Part shown: positions 1 through 7,332 of the stretch, piece after piece
How the letters are laid out: each line of letters starts with the position of its first letter
Numbering within the stretch: the stretch's first letter is position 1
Assembly: GCA_028700795.1 (NCBI GenBank)
Contig: JAQVRY010000004.1
Coordinates: forward strand, 17,953-35,604
Length of the DNA: 17,652 nucleotides
Direction: 5' to 3'
From: Tissierellia bacterium
GTDB lineage: Bacteria; Bacillota; Clostridia; Tissierellales; Sedimentibacteraceae
The notes under the pieces: model-generated
What the model saw: only the letters and a program-made list of their open reading frames with translations
The model's database searches: none
Told to the model about the DNA's origin: nothing
Position numbers and translations under genes: made by a program

Positions 1-791
1 GGGATTTCTTTAAAAATCAGTATTGCCATAAGGCTGGCAAAAATCGGCTCCATTAAAGTTGATACAGAAATTAATGTAGATGAATAATATTTCATTAAAT
101 AATTGTAAGCCGTATGCCCAAGTATTGAACTGAAAAAACTTAACACAAAAAACAGTACATACTCTTTGACTGGGTATGGATACACAGGTGTCCCTGTTGC
201 AAAGCACATGACAAACAATACAATTGCCGAAACGGAATATACAATGAAAACATATACTCCTGCACTTACGGTCCTTCTTACAGCTCCACCTATTACTAAA
301 TAACCTGCAACAAATATTGCACCCATGAATGCAAGGATATTCCCAAGTATCAAGCTGCTTCCATTTCCCTGAGATGAACCCATTCCTATTATTATGGAAC
401 CTATTAAGGACATTGCAATGCCAATAATCATTTTATTGGTTATTTTTTCTTTTAACAGAAAATAATTGATTGCTGCAACAAAAATGGGGCTGCAAGACAC
501 AAGAATGGTTGAATTTGCAATAGTAGTCATTTGAATTGACTGAATCCAGGAAGCAAAATGCAATGCAAGAAAAACGCCGCTGATTATACACATTGCATAG
601 CTGCTTTTATGCAAACTTTTAAATTCACTTCTGTTTTTTATGTAGACAGGCAAGAAGAGAATCATACAAGTAAACAGCATTCTGTAAGCTGAAATAACCA
701 GTGCAGGTGCTTCAGAGAACCTAATAATTATTGAAGAAACAGAAGTAAAAAATGTACCCGCAAGAATCCAATATTTCGATGGTTTTTTCAT
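1..791 (-). CDS. DMT-superfamily (EamA) transporter, C-terminus cut by window edge
   Basis: This minus-strand frame is open from an ATG at 791-789 to the window edge, giving 263 residues of an inner-membrane drug/metabolite transporter. The protein starts MKKPSKYWILAGTFF and has alternating hydrophobic segments typical of the ten-helix EamA fold. Recognisable features are an early RFSEAPALVISAYR stretch, the end of the first EamA repeat (NYFLLKEKITNKMIIG) and the matching part of the second (SVSTLMEPIFASLMAILIF). The usual family length is about 290-300 residues, so roughly 30 C-terminal residues lie outside the window. A GGAAG ribosome site lies at about 798-802. The substrate cannot be predicted; family members export amino acids, nucleosides or other small metabolites. 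It is divergent from cardiolipin synthase and has its own promoter with operator-like repeats. Confidence 0.9.
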   Translation of the reverse strand, partial: MKKPSKYWILAGTFFTSVSSIIIRFSEAPALVISAYRMLFTCMILFLPVYIKNRSEFKSLHKSSYAMCIISGVFLALHFASWIQSIQMTTIANSTILVSCSPIFVAAINYFLLKEKITNKMIIGIAMSLIGSIIIGMGSSQGNGSSLILGNILAFMGAIFVAGYLVIGGAVRRTVSAGVYVFIVYSVSAIVLFVMCFATGTPVYPYPVKEYVLFFVLSFFSSILGHTAYNYLMKYYSSTLISVSTLMEPIFASLMAILIFKEI

Positions 792-820
792 AATTTCTTC
801 CTTTTATGTTGATAATAAGT

Positions 821-849
821 ATATTATCACAAACTTTTTATATTATCAA
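821..849 (-). promoter_or_regulatory. Promoter of the EamA transporter with overlapping inverted repeat
   Basis: On the minus strand the -35 box is TTGATA (849-844) and the -10 box is TAATAT (826-821), separated by 17 bases. The -10 region lies in an inverted repeat, TGATAATA at 810-817 and TATTATCA at 822-829, and a third TATTATCA copy covers the -35 at 841-848. This arrangement suggests an operator, but no regulator is encoded in the window. Confidence 0.55.
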
Positions 850-948
850 TCATCAGAAAAGGTATAATTAATTATGTAAAGCACATACTTAATTTCAGCT
901 TGAGCGTAACATTCATAACAATATGTTTATTTTTTCGTTTTTTGTTCA

Positions 949-954
949 TATAAT
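949..954 (+). promoter_or_regulatory. Candidate -10 box of the cardiolipin synthase gene
   Basis: TATAAT at 949-954 has a poor -35 (TTTATT, 926-931) at 17-base spacing. Transcription would begin near 961, which leaves only about 7 bases before the GTG at 968 but about 25 before the GTG at 986. This supports the downstream start. Confidence 0.4.
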
Positions 955-985
955 AATAAAAAGATAAGTGTTCGGGAGGCTGGTT

Positions 986-2428
986 GTGGAATTATTTAAC
1001 TCCATCACATTGATTTATGCAGTTAATATTTTTATGGCAATGATTGTAATATTTTTGGAAAGAAAGGATCCTACTGCAACACTTGCGTGGGTATTGGTTC
1101 TATTGATATTTCCCGGCTTTGGATTCTTGCTGTATTTGCTGCTGGCTCAAAACTTTAGCAGAAAGCAGCTTTTTATTATGAAAATTTATGCAAAAAAATC
1201 ATTTGGTGATTATATAAAAATACAAAAAGAATTGTTCAGCTCCGGAGGATTGATATTTAACGATGAAAATATCGAAAATTATAAAGATTTAATAAAAATG
1301 AACTTATTTTATCATGGCTTTTCCTATACACAAAACAATGAGGTTGAAATTTATACGGATGGACAAAAAAAATTTAAAGAGCTGTTTAGCTCAATAGAAA
1401 ATGCAAAGAATCACATACATATGGAATACTATATAATAAGGAATGATACTTTAGGTAACAATCTTTTAAACCTCCTTTTTAAAAAGGCCAAGGAAGGTGT
1501 AGAGGTAAGACTTTTGTATGATTCTGTGGGCGGAAGGCAGATAACCAAGGAGCAAATTGAAATACTAAGAAGCTCCGGAGTTAAAGTTGCCATGTTTTTT
1601 GGCAGTACTTTTCCTTTTTTTAATTTTAAAATTAATTACAGAAATCATAGGAAAATAGTAGTTATTGACGGGATAACAGGTTTTGTTGGAGGATTCAATG
1701 TAGGGGATGAGTATATGGGCTTAAATAAGGGAATCGGTTATTGGAGAGATACTCATTTGAAAATCAGAGGAGATGCTGTAATAGACCTGCAGACCAGATT
1801 TTTTTTGGATTGGGGTCATGCTTCTAAAGAAGAACTGATCTTCCTTCCGAAGTATTTTCCCGACAACAGGATTCAAGGCAAGGTGGGAATTCAAATTATA
1901 AGCAGCGGCCCTGATAAATTAGATGAAGCAATAAAAAGCAATTATGTAAAAATGATAAATTCAGCTAAAAAAAGCATCCTGATTCAAACTCCATATTTTG
2001 TTCCGGATGCATCTGTATTTGAAGCTATAAAAATCGCTGCTGCTTCAGGGGTGGATGTTCGAATCATGATTCCCTGCAAGCCTGATCACCCTTTCGTTTA
2101 CTGGGCTACTTACTGGTATTGCGGCGGACTGTTAAAGTATGGAGTTAAGGTTTATACTTATGAATACGGATTTTTGCATTCCAAAACCTTGGTGGTTGAC
2201 GGCACTGTTGCATCTGTGGGAACAGCAAATTTTGATGTGAGAAGTTTCAAATTAAATTTTGAATGCAACGGGATAATATATGACACAAAATCATCTCAGA
2301 TGTTGTATGATATATTTATGGATGATTTAAATTATTCAATGGAGCTGACAAGAGAATTGTATTTGGAGAGGGGTGTTATAATAAGATTTAAGGAATCCGT
2401 ATGCAGACTTTTAGCTCCCTTATTATAA
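986..2428 (+). CDS. cls: Cardiolipin synthase (two-HKD phospholipase D family)
   Basis: This membrane enzyme condenses two phosphatidylglycerol molecules into cardiolipin plus glycerol. Counting from the chosen start it has 480 residues: two transmembrane helices (about 7-24 and 32-54), then two phospholipase-D domains. The catalytic HxKxxxxD motifs are His221/Lys223/Asp228 (NHRKIVVIDG) and His398/Lys400/Asp405 (HSKTLVVDG). Length and architecture match Bacillota Cls. I chose the GTG at 986 because GGGAGG (974-979) sits six bases before it. The longer frame from GTG 968 has no ribosome site and would start almost at the predicted transcript end. A separate promoter follows before the lipid kinase gene, so the two may be only partly co-transcribed. 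Confidence 0.95.
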   Translation: MELFNSITLIYAVNIFMAMIVIFLERKDPTATLAWVLVLLIFPGFGFLLYLLLAQNFSRKQLFIMKIYAKKSFGDYIKIQKELFSSGGLIFNDENIENYKDLIKMNLFYHGFSYTQNNEVEIYTDGQKKFKELFSSIENAKNHIHMEYYIIRNDTLGNNLLNLLFKKAKEGVEVRLLYDSVGGRQITKEQIEILRSSGVKVAMFFGSTFPFFNFKINYRNHRKIVVIDGITGFVGGFNVGDEYMGLNKGIGYWRDTHLKIRGDAVIDLQTRFFLDWGHASKEELIFLPKYFPDNRIQGKVGIQIISSGPDKLDEAIKSNYVKMINSAKKSILIQTPYFVPDASVFEAIKIAAASGVDVRIMIPCKPDHPFVYWATYWYCGGLLKYGVKVYTYEYGFLHSKTLVVDGTVASVGTANFDVRSFKLNFECNGIIYDTKSSQMLYDIFMDDLNYSMELTRELYLERGVIIRFKESVCRLLAPLL

Positions 2429-2431
2429 AAG

Positions 2432-2459
2432 TTGAAATTTTTTACTATAATGCTATAAT
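2432..2459 (+). promoter_or_regulatory. Promoter of the lipid kinase gene (extended -10)
   Basis: TTGAAA (2432-2437), a 16-base spacer and TATAAT (2454-2459) preceded by TGC give a strong extended -10 promoter. The leader would be about 23 bases. It begins just after the cls stop codon. Confidence 0.6.
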
Positions 2460-2488
2460 TATCATAATAACAAATACAGGTGATAAGT

Positions 2489-3379
2489 ATGAAAAGATAT
2501 TTTGTAATATACAATCCATCTTCGGGAAAAGAGCTTGCAGGGTATAAAGTATTTGGCGCAGCTGAAACACTAATGAGTATTGAGGATGCGGAGTTTTTAT
2601 TCTATGCAACCAAGAAAAAAGGAGATGGTGAAGAAGCCGCCATAAGAGCATGCCAATACAAGTATGAGATAATTATAGCCTGTGGCGGTGACGGAACAGT
2701 AAATGAAGTTGTCAATGGAATGATGAAATGTTGCTACAGACCTAAATTAGCAATAATGCCGGCAGGAACAGTCAATGACTTTGCTGAACAGCTTAACCTT
2801 CCAAAAGGTCAGGATAATTTTGCGTCTCTTATTATGCAAAGGAAATATAGAACAATCGATGTTGGTAAAATAAATAAAAATTATTTCGTAAATGTAGTGG
2901 GAGGAGGGGCGTTTACAACTATTGCTCACAAGGTTACCATTGATGCAAAGTCAATACTTGGAAAGTATGCCTATTACTATCAGGCAGCGGTTAAAGTTCC
3001 GGATGAATTGGAGATTTGCGAAAATATTGATTATATAATTGACGGCAAAGAGTATAACTACAAAACCTTGCTTTTCCTTGTGCTTAATTCTGCCGGTGCA
3101 GGCGGGTTTAAGTATTTGTGCCCTAAGGCTGAATTAGATGATGGTTTGTTAGACATAGTAATTTTTGAAAAAACAAGTAATGCTGAATTGTTTCAGATAT
3201 TCACCAAGGTTTTTAACGGACAGCATATAACTCATCCTAAGGTTCACTATTATCAGGCAGAGAATATAAAAATAATTCCCGAAAAGGAATTATTAATTGA
3301 TGCAGATGGAGATCCTGCCGGATATGCACCTTTGGAAATTTCTTCTGTACACAATGCAATAGACATATTAATTCCGTAA
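2489..3379 (+). CDS. Diacylglycerol kinase / YegS-BmrU family lipid kinase
   Basis: The 296-residue protein belongs to the diacylglycerol kinase catalytic family, soluble enzymes acting at the membrane surface that use ATP to phosphorylate diacylglycerol or a similar lipid. It starts MKRYFVIYNPSSGK, with the NPxSG nucleotide loop, then GGDGTVNEVVNG (GGDGT at 66-70), the active-site signature. PAGTVNDFA follows at 91-99, where relatives usually have PxGTxNDFA, and the C-terminal IDADGDPAG resembles the end of DgkB/YegS. The ATG at 2489 is preferred over the GTG at 2480 because AGGTG (2478-2482) lies six bases upstream of it and overlaps the GTG. Its placement between cls and an LTA-synthase-like gene fits recycling of diacylglycerol, as DgkB does in lipoteichoic-acid-making bacteria. 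The exact lipid substrate is inferred. Confidence 0.9.
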   Translation: MKRYFVIYNPSSGKELAGYKVFGAAETLMSIEDAEFLFYATKKKGDGEEAAIRACQYKYEIIIACGGDGTVNEVVNGMMKCCYRPKLAIMPAGTVNDFAEQLNLPKGQDNFASLIMQRKYRTIDVGKINKNYFVNVVGGGAFTTIAHKVTIDAKSILGKYAYYYQAAVKVPDELEICENIDYIIDGKEYNYKTLLFLVLNSAGAGGFKYLCPKAELDDGLLDIVIFEKTSNAELFQIFTKVFNGQHITHPKVHYYQAENIKIIPEKELLIDADGDPAGYAPLEISSVHNAIDILIP

Positions 3380-3391
3380 TTATATAGCAGC

Positions 3392-4084
3392 CTATATTTG
3401 TTTTAAAAAATTGTTAATAAGTAAAATCGACTTTTCTACTGCAATTTTCACAAATGAGTCAAAGTCCATGTTGGCAGTTCCGTCAGCTTTGTCAGACATT
3501 GCTCTTACTATACAGAAATTTACATCATTTATATAGCATACATGACCTATTGATGCACCTTCCATTTCGGTGCAAAGGGCATTAAAATTATTTACTATAT
3601 AATCCTTTTTTTCTTTGCTGCAGATAAACTGATCACCTGAAGCGACAGTTCCCACGGCTATATTTGTATCCTCTAATATTTCAGCTGCCCTTACTAATTT
3701 GTTTATCAATTCTTCGCTGCATGGAATTTTTATTAAATCAATTCCGGAAATGAGACCTACCGGTTTGCCAAAGGGTGAAACATCAAAATCATGTTGTACC
3801 ACACCATCGGATATTACAATATCTGCAATGTTAAGTTCAGAGTTTAAACTGCCTGCAACCCCTGTATTGATAATTGCATCCGGAGCATACTTCAATATCA
3901 TTGTTTGAGTACAAACAGCTGCATGCACCTTTCCTACACCGCATTTTGCCACCACCACATTTTTATCCTGCAGTCTTCCCTCATAAAAATCTATGCGACT
4001 TATGTTTTCCTTTTTTATATCATCCATGGAAGATATAAGCTCTTCCACCTCAATATCCATGGCACCAATTATACCTATTTTCAT
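3392..4084 (-). CDS. mtnN: 5'-methylthioadenosine/S-adenosylhomocysteine nucleosidase
   Basis: This cytosolic nucleosidase cleaves adenine from methylthioadenosine, S-adenosylhomocysteine and 5'-deoxyadenosine, clearing products of SAM-dependent and radical-SAM enzymes. The 230-residue protein has the family length and begins MKIGIIGAMDIEVEEL, with the catalytic acid-position Glu12. Other landmarks are NTGVAGSL, ASGDQFI, CTEMEGASIGHV (purine and ribose contacts, Glu173/Glu175) and RAMSDKAD with the catalytic Asp198. The ATG at 4084 is chosen because AGGAGG (4096-4091) lies six bases before it; upstream in-frame extension to 4132 would cross the promoter. The gene converges on the lipid kinase gene with only 12 bases between them and no room for a separate terminator. 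Confidence 0.96.
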   Translation of the reverse strand: MKIGIIGAMDIEVEELISSMDDIKKENISRIDFYEGRLQDKNVVVAKCGVGKVHAAVCTQTMILKYAPDAIINTGVAGSLNSELNIADIVISDGVVQHDFDVSPFGKPVGLISGIDLIKIPCSEELINKLVRAAEILEDTNIAVGTVASGDQFICSKEKKDYIVNNFNALCTEMEGASIGHVCYINDVNFCIVRAMSDKADGTANMDFDSFVKIAVEKSILLINNFLKQI

Positions 4085-4110
4085 CTTAAGCCTCCTGATC
4101 TTATTACTTA

Positions 4111-4139
4111 ATTTTAATATATCAAAAACCAAAAGTCAA
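4111..4139 (-). promoter_or_regulatory. Promoter of mtnN
   Basis: On the minus strand TTGACT (4139-4134), a 17-base spacer and TAAAAT (4116-4111) form a near-consensus sigma-A promoter about 27 bases ahead of the mtnN ATG. It lies back to back with the promoter of the GIY-YIG gene. Confidence 0.6.
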
Positions 4140-4163
4140 CACACTGTCCCAAGACTGTTTTAC

Positions 4164-4192
4164 TTTCCATTTTAGCAAAAACGTGTTAAAAT
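4164..4192 (+). promoter_or_regulatory. Candidate promoter of the GIY-YIG gene
   Basis: TTTCCA (4164-4169), 17 bases, then TAAAAT (4187-4192) preceded by TGT, an extended -10. The -35 matches the consensus at four of six positions. Confidence 0.45.
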
Positions 4193-4219
4193 GAATATTA
4201 TTATTCAAAAGGAGACCAA

Positions 4220-4459
4220 ATGCATTATATATATATTGTGGAATGCAGAGACAAAACATTGTATACCGGGTATACAACTAATTTGGATAAAAGAATAAAA
4301 ACTCATAACGCAAAAAAAGGAGCGAAGTATACAAGAGGAAGAACGCCTGTTGTTTTAAAATATTATGAGGAATTTGACAACAAAGTGGATGCCACGAAAA
4401 GAGAATCCCAAATAAAGAAATTGAGGCGAGCTAAAAAACTGAGGTTATTCAATAAATAA
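4220..4459 (+). CDS. Small GIY-YIG domain protein (UPF0213/YhbQ type)
   Basis: The 79-residue protein is one GIY-YIG nuclease domain of the stand-alone UPF0213/YhbQ kind. It starts MHYIYIVECRDKTLYTGYTT, so the signature reads YIV...YTG. NLDKRIKTHN supplies the conserved Arg, and the conserved Glu lies in KRESQIKKLRRAKK near the C-terminus. Ribosome site AAAGGAG (4208-4214) lies five bases before the ATG. Relatives have been linked to DNA repair or nuclease activity, but the physiological role of these small proteins is poorly defined. Here it sits between a divergent mtnN and a DegV gene that has its own promoter, so context adds little. Confidence 0.9.
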   Translation: MHYIYIVECRDKTLYTGYTTNLDKRIKTHNAKKGAKYTRGRTPVVLKYYEEFDNKVDATKRESQIKKLRRAKKLRLFNK

Positions 4460-4463
4460 AAAA

Positions 4464-4492
4464 TTGTATAATTTAAACTATTTTGTTATAAT
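4464..4492 (+). promoter_or_regulatory. Promoter of the first degV gene (extended -10)
   Basis: TTGTAT (4464-4469), a 17-base spacer and TATAAT (4487-4492) preceded by TGT make an extended -10 promoter starting just after the GIY-YIG stop codon. Confidence 0.6.
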
Positions 4493-4524
4493 TGTAATAA
4501 ATCAAATGAATAGGAGAGGTCGAT

Positions 4525-5349
4525 ATGGAAGCAAACATAATAGTAGATAGTTGTGTTGATTTTAATGAGGATACAGAAAACATCTCAAGAGTTCCTTTCA
4601 GAATTATAATTGATGAGGAAGAAATCGTAGATGAAAATACGGATATATTGGAGCTGATAAGAAAAATGAAAAAAAGCCGCACTCAAATTAAAACAGCTTG
4701 TGCCCCTCCGGAAGATTTTATAAACAAAATGAAAGTTCATGCTAATAATTTTATTGTCACAATATCAAGTCAACTAAGCGGCTCTTACAACAGTGCCATG
4801 GTTGCCGTGGAAACAATAAAAGAAAAGTTCCCTGAAATGTTTGTACATATTTTCGATTCCAAGACAGCTGCAGCAGGCGAGACATTGATTACAATTAAAG
4901 TTAAGCAATTGATTGAAGAAAACTTGAATACTCATGAAATAATTGAACAGGCAGAAAAATACATTTCTAAGCTGAATACACTTTTTATATTGGATTCATT
5001 AGATAATCTTGCAAAGAACGGCAGGATCAGCAATTTTAAAGCAACCCTTGCTAATATAATGAATATTGTTCCCATTATGGGAGAGGATGGGGAAGGAAGG
5101 ATAGTTTTAAAAGAAAAAGTAAGAGGTAAAAGGAAAGCTTTTTCCAGACTAGTTGATATGCTTGATGAATACAATATTGATTTTGAAAATACTGTCTTGG
5201 GAATAACTCATGTAAATTGCCTTGAAAAGGCTGAAAGATTACGAGATGATATAAAAGCAAGATATAATTTTAAAGACATAAAAATATTCAGTCCTGCAGG
5301 GTTAAGTTCTGTTTATGCTTATGACGGTGGAATAGTTATAGCTTTTTAA
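4525..5349 (+). CDS. DegV family fatty-acid-binding protein (first copy)
   Basis: DegV/FakB proteins bind a single fatty acid and, where tested, present it to the kinase FakA for acyl-phosphate formation. This 274-residue copy starts MEANIIVDSCVDFNED, which corresponds to the usual VTDSTxDLP opening but with Cys in place of the usual Ser/Thr. It also shows ISSQLSGSYNSA at 80-91, FDSKTAAAGETL at 110-121 and LDNLAKNGRIS, all DegV landmarks. The N-terminal lobe is short compared with the second copy (290 residues). A GGAGAGG ribosome site (4513-4519) precedes the ATG. No FakA homologue lies in the window. The family call is firm; the bound lipid and partner are not known. Confidence 0.92.
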   Translation: MEANIIVDSCVDFNEDTENISRVPFRIIIDEEEIVDENTDILELIRKMKKSRTQIKTACAPPEDFINKMKVHANNFIVTISSQLSGSYNSAMVAVETIKEKFPEMFVHIFDSKTAAAGETLITIKVKQLIEENLNTHEIIEQAEKYISKLNTLFILDSLDNLAKNGRISNFKATLANIMNIVPIMGEDGEGRIVLKEKVRGKRKAFSRLVDMLDEYNIDFENTVLGITHVNCLEKAERLRDDIKARYNFKDIKIFSPAGLSSVYAYDGGIVIAF

Positions 5350-5418
5350 TGTAAACATTATGTTAGTTATTTTGAAAGTTGGGTATAATTACTTTATACT
5401 CATAAGGAGGCAAATAAA

Positions 5419-6279
5419 ATGAAATATAAAGAGATAATTTCTGAAATTAAATCGGTAAGGCTTTACAAAAAGGAAGAAGTAGATGCAAAATTACTTAATG
5501 AATTAAAACAATATTATGAGCAGGGGAAAAGACTGGTTAATGATATTGAAATGGAAGTAATAAGAAAAAGCAGAGATGAAGTATTCGAACAGCTTAAGGG
5601 TTTTGTCGGATATAACAACAGAATGATTGAAGCTCCTCATTATTTAATATTTTTGTCTGAAGAAAAGGACTATTACATAGAAAATGCAGGCTACAGAGTG
5701 CAGGATATAATGCTTAAAGCGTGGAGCTTAGGAGTTGCTTCGTGTTGGATAACTTTTGAAAATGGCGAAGAAATAAAGAAAAAGATTGGTATAGATTCAG
5801 ACAAAAAGTTGGTTGCTCTTATAGCCCTTGGTTATGAAGATGCACATAATAAGGTTTTGTATGAGAAGGGTTCAAAATACAATACTTCATCAAATGTAAA
5901 ACTTGTCGAGGATAATACAAGTGAAAGACTTGGTATAAGAGACTTGGTTTTCTCTAAAGAATGGGGCGAAAAGGCAGATCCTGATGAGCTGGTGAATTAT
6001 GGTCTATTGGAAGGGTTCTTTTACGGGATACTGGCTCCTTCATACAAAAATCGTCAGCCTTGGAGATTTATTGTTGATAACGGAACGGTTGTTTTGGCAG
6101 TAAAAAAAGACATATATGTAACAGAATATGAAGAAAGAATCGATACGGCTGTTATAATGCTATATTTTGATGCAATTATTGAAAGCACATTGTATAATAT
6201 AACTTGGAAACTCGGAAAGCCCGAAAAAGATTACAAAGTACCGGATGATTATAAAATTGCAGCATATTGTATTGTTTAG
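5419..6279 (+). CDS. Nitroreductase-fold protein of the TM1586 (TM_nitroreductase) type
   Basis: The 286-residue protein resembles the putative TM1586-type nitroreductases, in which two nitroreductase-like halves are joined in one chain. The first half opens MKYKEIISEIKSVRLYKKE and contains YRVQDIMLKAWSLGVASCW followed by KKLVALIALGYED, the pattern of an FMN-binding nitroreductase half. The second half contains GFFYGILAPSYKNRQPWRF, where APSxxNxQPWRF matches the phosphate-binding segment that normally opens nitroreductases. The order therefore looks permuted or duplicated, as in TM1586. Flavin binding is expected from the family but unproven, and the substrate is unknown. AAGGAGG (5404-5410) precedes the ATG, and a TATAAT lies at 5384-5389. 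The D-2-hydroxyacid dehydrogenase gene follows 68 bases later. Confidence 0.82.
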   Translation: MKYKEIISEIKSVRLYKKEEVDAKLLNELKQYYEQGKRLVNDIEMEVIRKSRDEVFEQLKGFVGYNNRMIEAPHYLIFLSEEKDYYIENAGYRVQDIMLKAWSLGVASCWITFENGEEIKKKIGIDSDKKLVALIALGYEDAHNKVLYEKGSKYNTSSNVKLVEDNTSERLGIRDLVFSKEWGEKADPDELVNYGLLEGFFYGILAPSYKNRQPWRFIVDNGTVVLAVKKDIYVTEYEERIDTAVIMLYFDAIIESTLYNITWKLGKPEKDYKVPDDYKIAAYCIV

Positions 6280-6347
6280 CAAAGGGGCAAATATGCCCAT
6301 TATTTTTTAAGGTGGACAAATTGAATTATATAATAAAGGAGTATAAC

Positions 6348-7256
6348 ATGAAAATAATTATTCACAAGAAATATTTAGACATCGTATCTGAAAAGTTTCC
6401 GGATATTGAATTTTTTACTGAAATTGATGATTGCCTTGAAGCGGAAGCGTTCATTGGAGAACCAATGGATTTTGTGCCGGAAAAGCTTGACAAGATGCCT
6501 AATATAAAATGGCTTCAGTCCTTCAGAGCAGGCTATGATACATTGGATTTGGATTATATGAGGAAAAGAAATATCACCTTCTGCAACGGAAAGGATATTT
6601 ATTCCATTCCCATAGCAGAGGATGTTGTTTGCAAAATACTTATGCATAATACAAATGCTTTGAAATTTTTAAAGAGTCAAAAAGAGCACAAGTGGGAACC
6701 ATATCAGAAAAGAACAGAATTTCGAGGTCAAACCGTAGGAATAATAGGAACAGGGTCGATTGCAACTGAAATTGCTAAGAGACTGCAGGGTTTCGGTGTT
6801 AAAATAATTGGTTACAAGAGAAATCCTGTATCTGCAATGGCATATTTTGATGAAATATTATCAGGTAAAAAGGGCTTGAAATATTTAATGTCTAACAGTG
6901 ATTATATAATTATAACAGTTGATTTAAACAAGGATACCTATCATATGATTAATAAGGGTACTCTTGAATTAATGAAAAATACCGCTTCAATAATTAATAT
7001 AGCAAGGGGCAGCATAATAAACCAGAAAGACTTAACTGAAGCATTAATAAACGAATTAATCAGTTATGCAGGATTGGATGTTTTTGAAGTTGAGCCTCTG
7101 CCTGAAGACGATGAATTGTGGGATTTGGAAAATGTATACATCACTCCTCATGCATCAGGCATTGTAAAGGAAAACAAAAAGAGACTTGCTGAGCTAATTA
7201 TAGCCAATATTCAAAGATTCATAGACAATGAAAAATTAGCAAATGTTGTAAAATAG
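6348..7256 (+). CDS. D-isomer-specific 2-hydroxyacid dehydrogenase
   Basis: This NAD(P)-dependent cytosolic enzyme reduces a 2-keto acid to a D-2-hydroxyacid, or the reverse. The 302-residue protein has the Rossmann signature GQTVGIIGTGSIAT at 127-140 and the catalytic set Arg220 (NIARGSII), Glu249 (DVFEVEPLP) and His268 (TPHASG), so it should be active. A longer open frame reaches back to 6267, overlapping the nitroreductase gene. I chose the ATG at 6348 because AAAGGAG (6335-6341) lies six bases upstream. A TTG at 6321 with AAGGTGG ahead is a weaker alternative. The first residues are shorter than in phosphoglycerate dehydrogenases, closer to the GhrA/phosphonate-dehydrogenase-like subgroup. 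The substrate cannot be told from sequence. It probably shares a transcript with the upstream nitroreductase gene. Confidence 0.92.
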   Translation: MKIIIHKKYLDIVSEKFPDIEFFTEIDDCLEAEAFIGEPMDFVPEKLDKMPNIKWLQSFRAGYDTLDLDYMRKRNITFCNGKDIYSIPIAEDVVCKILMHNTNALKFLKSQKEHKWEPYQKRTEFRGQTVGIIGTGSIATEIAKRLQGFGVKIIGYKRNPVSAMAYFDEILSGKKGLKYLMSNSDYIIITVDLNKDTYHMINKGTLELMKNTASIINIARGSIINQKDLTEALINELISYAGLDVFEVEPLPEDDELWDLENVYITPHASGIVKENKKRLAELIIANIQRFIDNEKLANVVK

Positions 7257-7262
7257 AAATTT

Positions 7263-7290
7263 ATGCTGAAAGCCCTATGGCTTTCAGCAT
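7263..7290 (+). terminator. Perfect 12-bp stem-loop after the dehydrogenase gene
   Basis: ATGCTGAAAGCC (7263-7274) pairs perfectly with GGCTTTCAGCAT (7279-7290) around a CTAT loop, seven bases after the stop codon. No T-run follows directly (the next is at 7303-7307), so it may be a weak terminator or a transcript-stabilising hairpin. Confidence 0.5.
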
Positions 7291-7332
7291 GTAAGATATT
7301 AATTTTTAGGCGATAAGACAGAAAGAAGCATT

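Noticed and set aside
10..207. Minus-strand open frame at the window start
   Set aside because: It is an out-of-frame shadow of the EamA transporter, whose true frame is open across the whole stretch.
968..985. GTG at 968 as the cardiolipin synthase start
   Set aside because: It has no ribosome site; the SD-like GGGAGG lies inside this extension and correctly positions the GTG at 986.
4085..4132. Upstream extension of mtnN
   Set aside because: It would cover the ribosome site and the TTGACT/TAAAAT promoter; the family start MKIGIIGAM fits 4084.
6267..6347. Upstream extension of the dehydrogenase overlapping the nitroreductase gene
   Set aside because: The ATG at 6348 has a well-spaced AAAGGAG; the extension MYCLAKGQIC has no family similarity.
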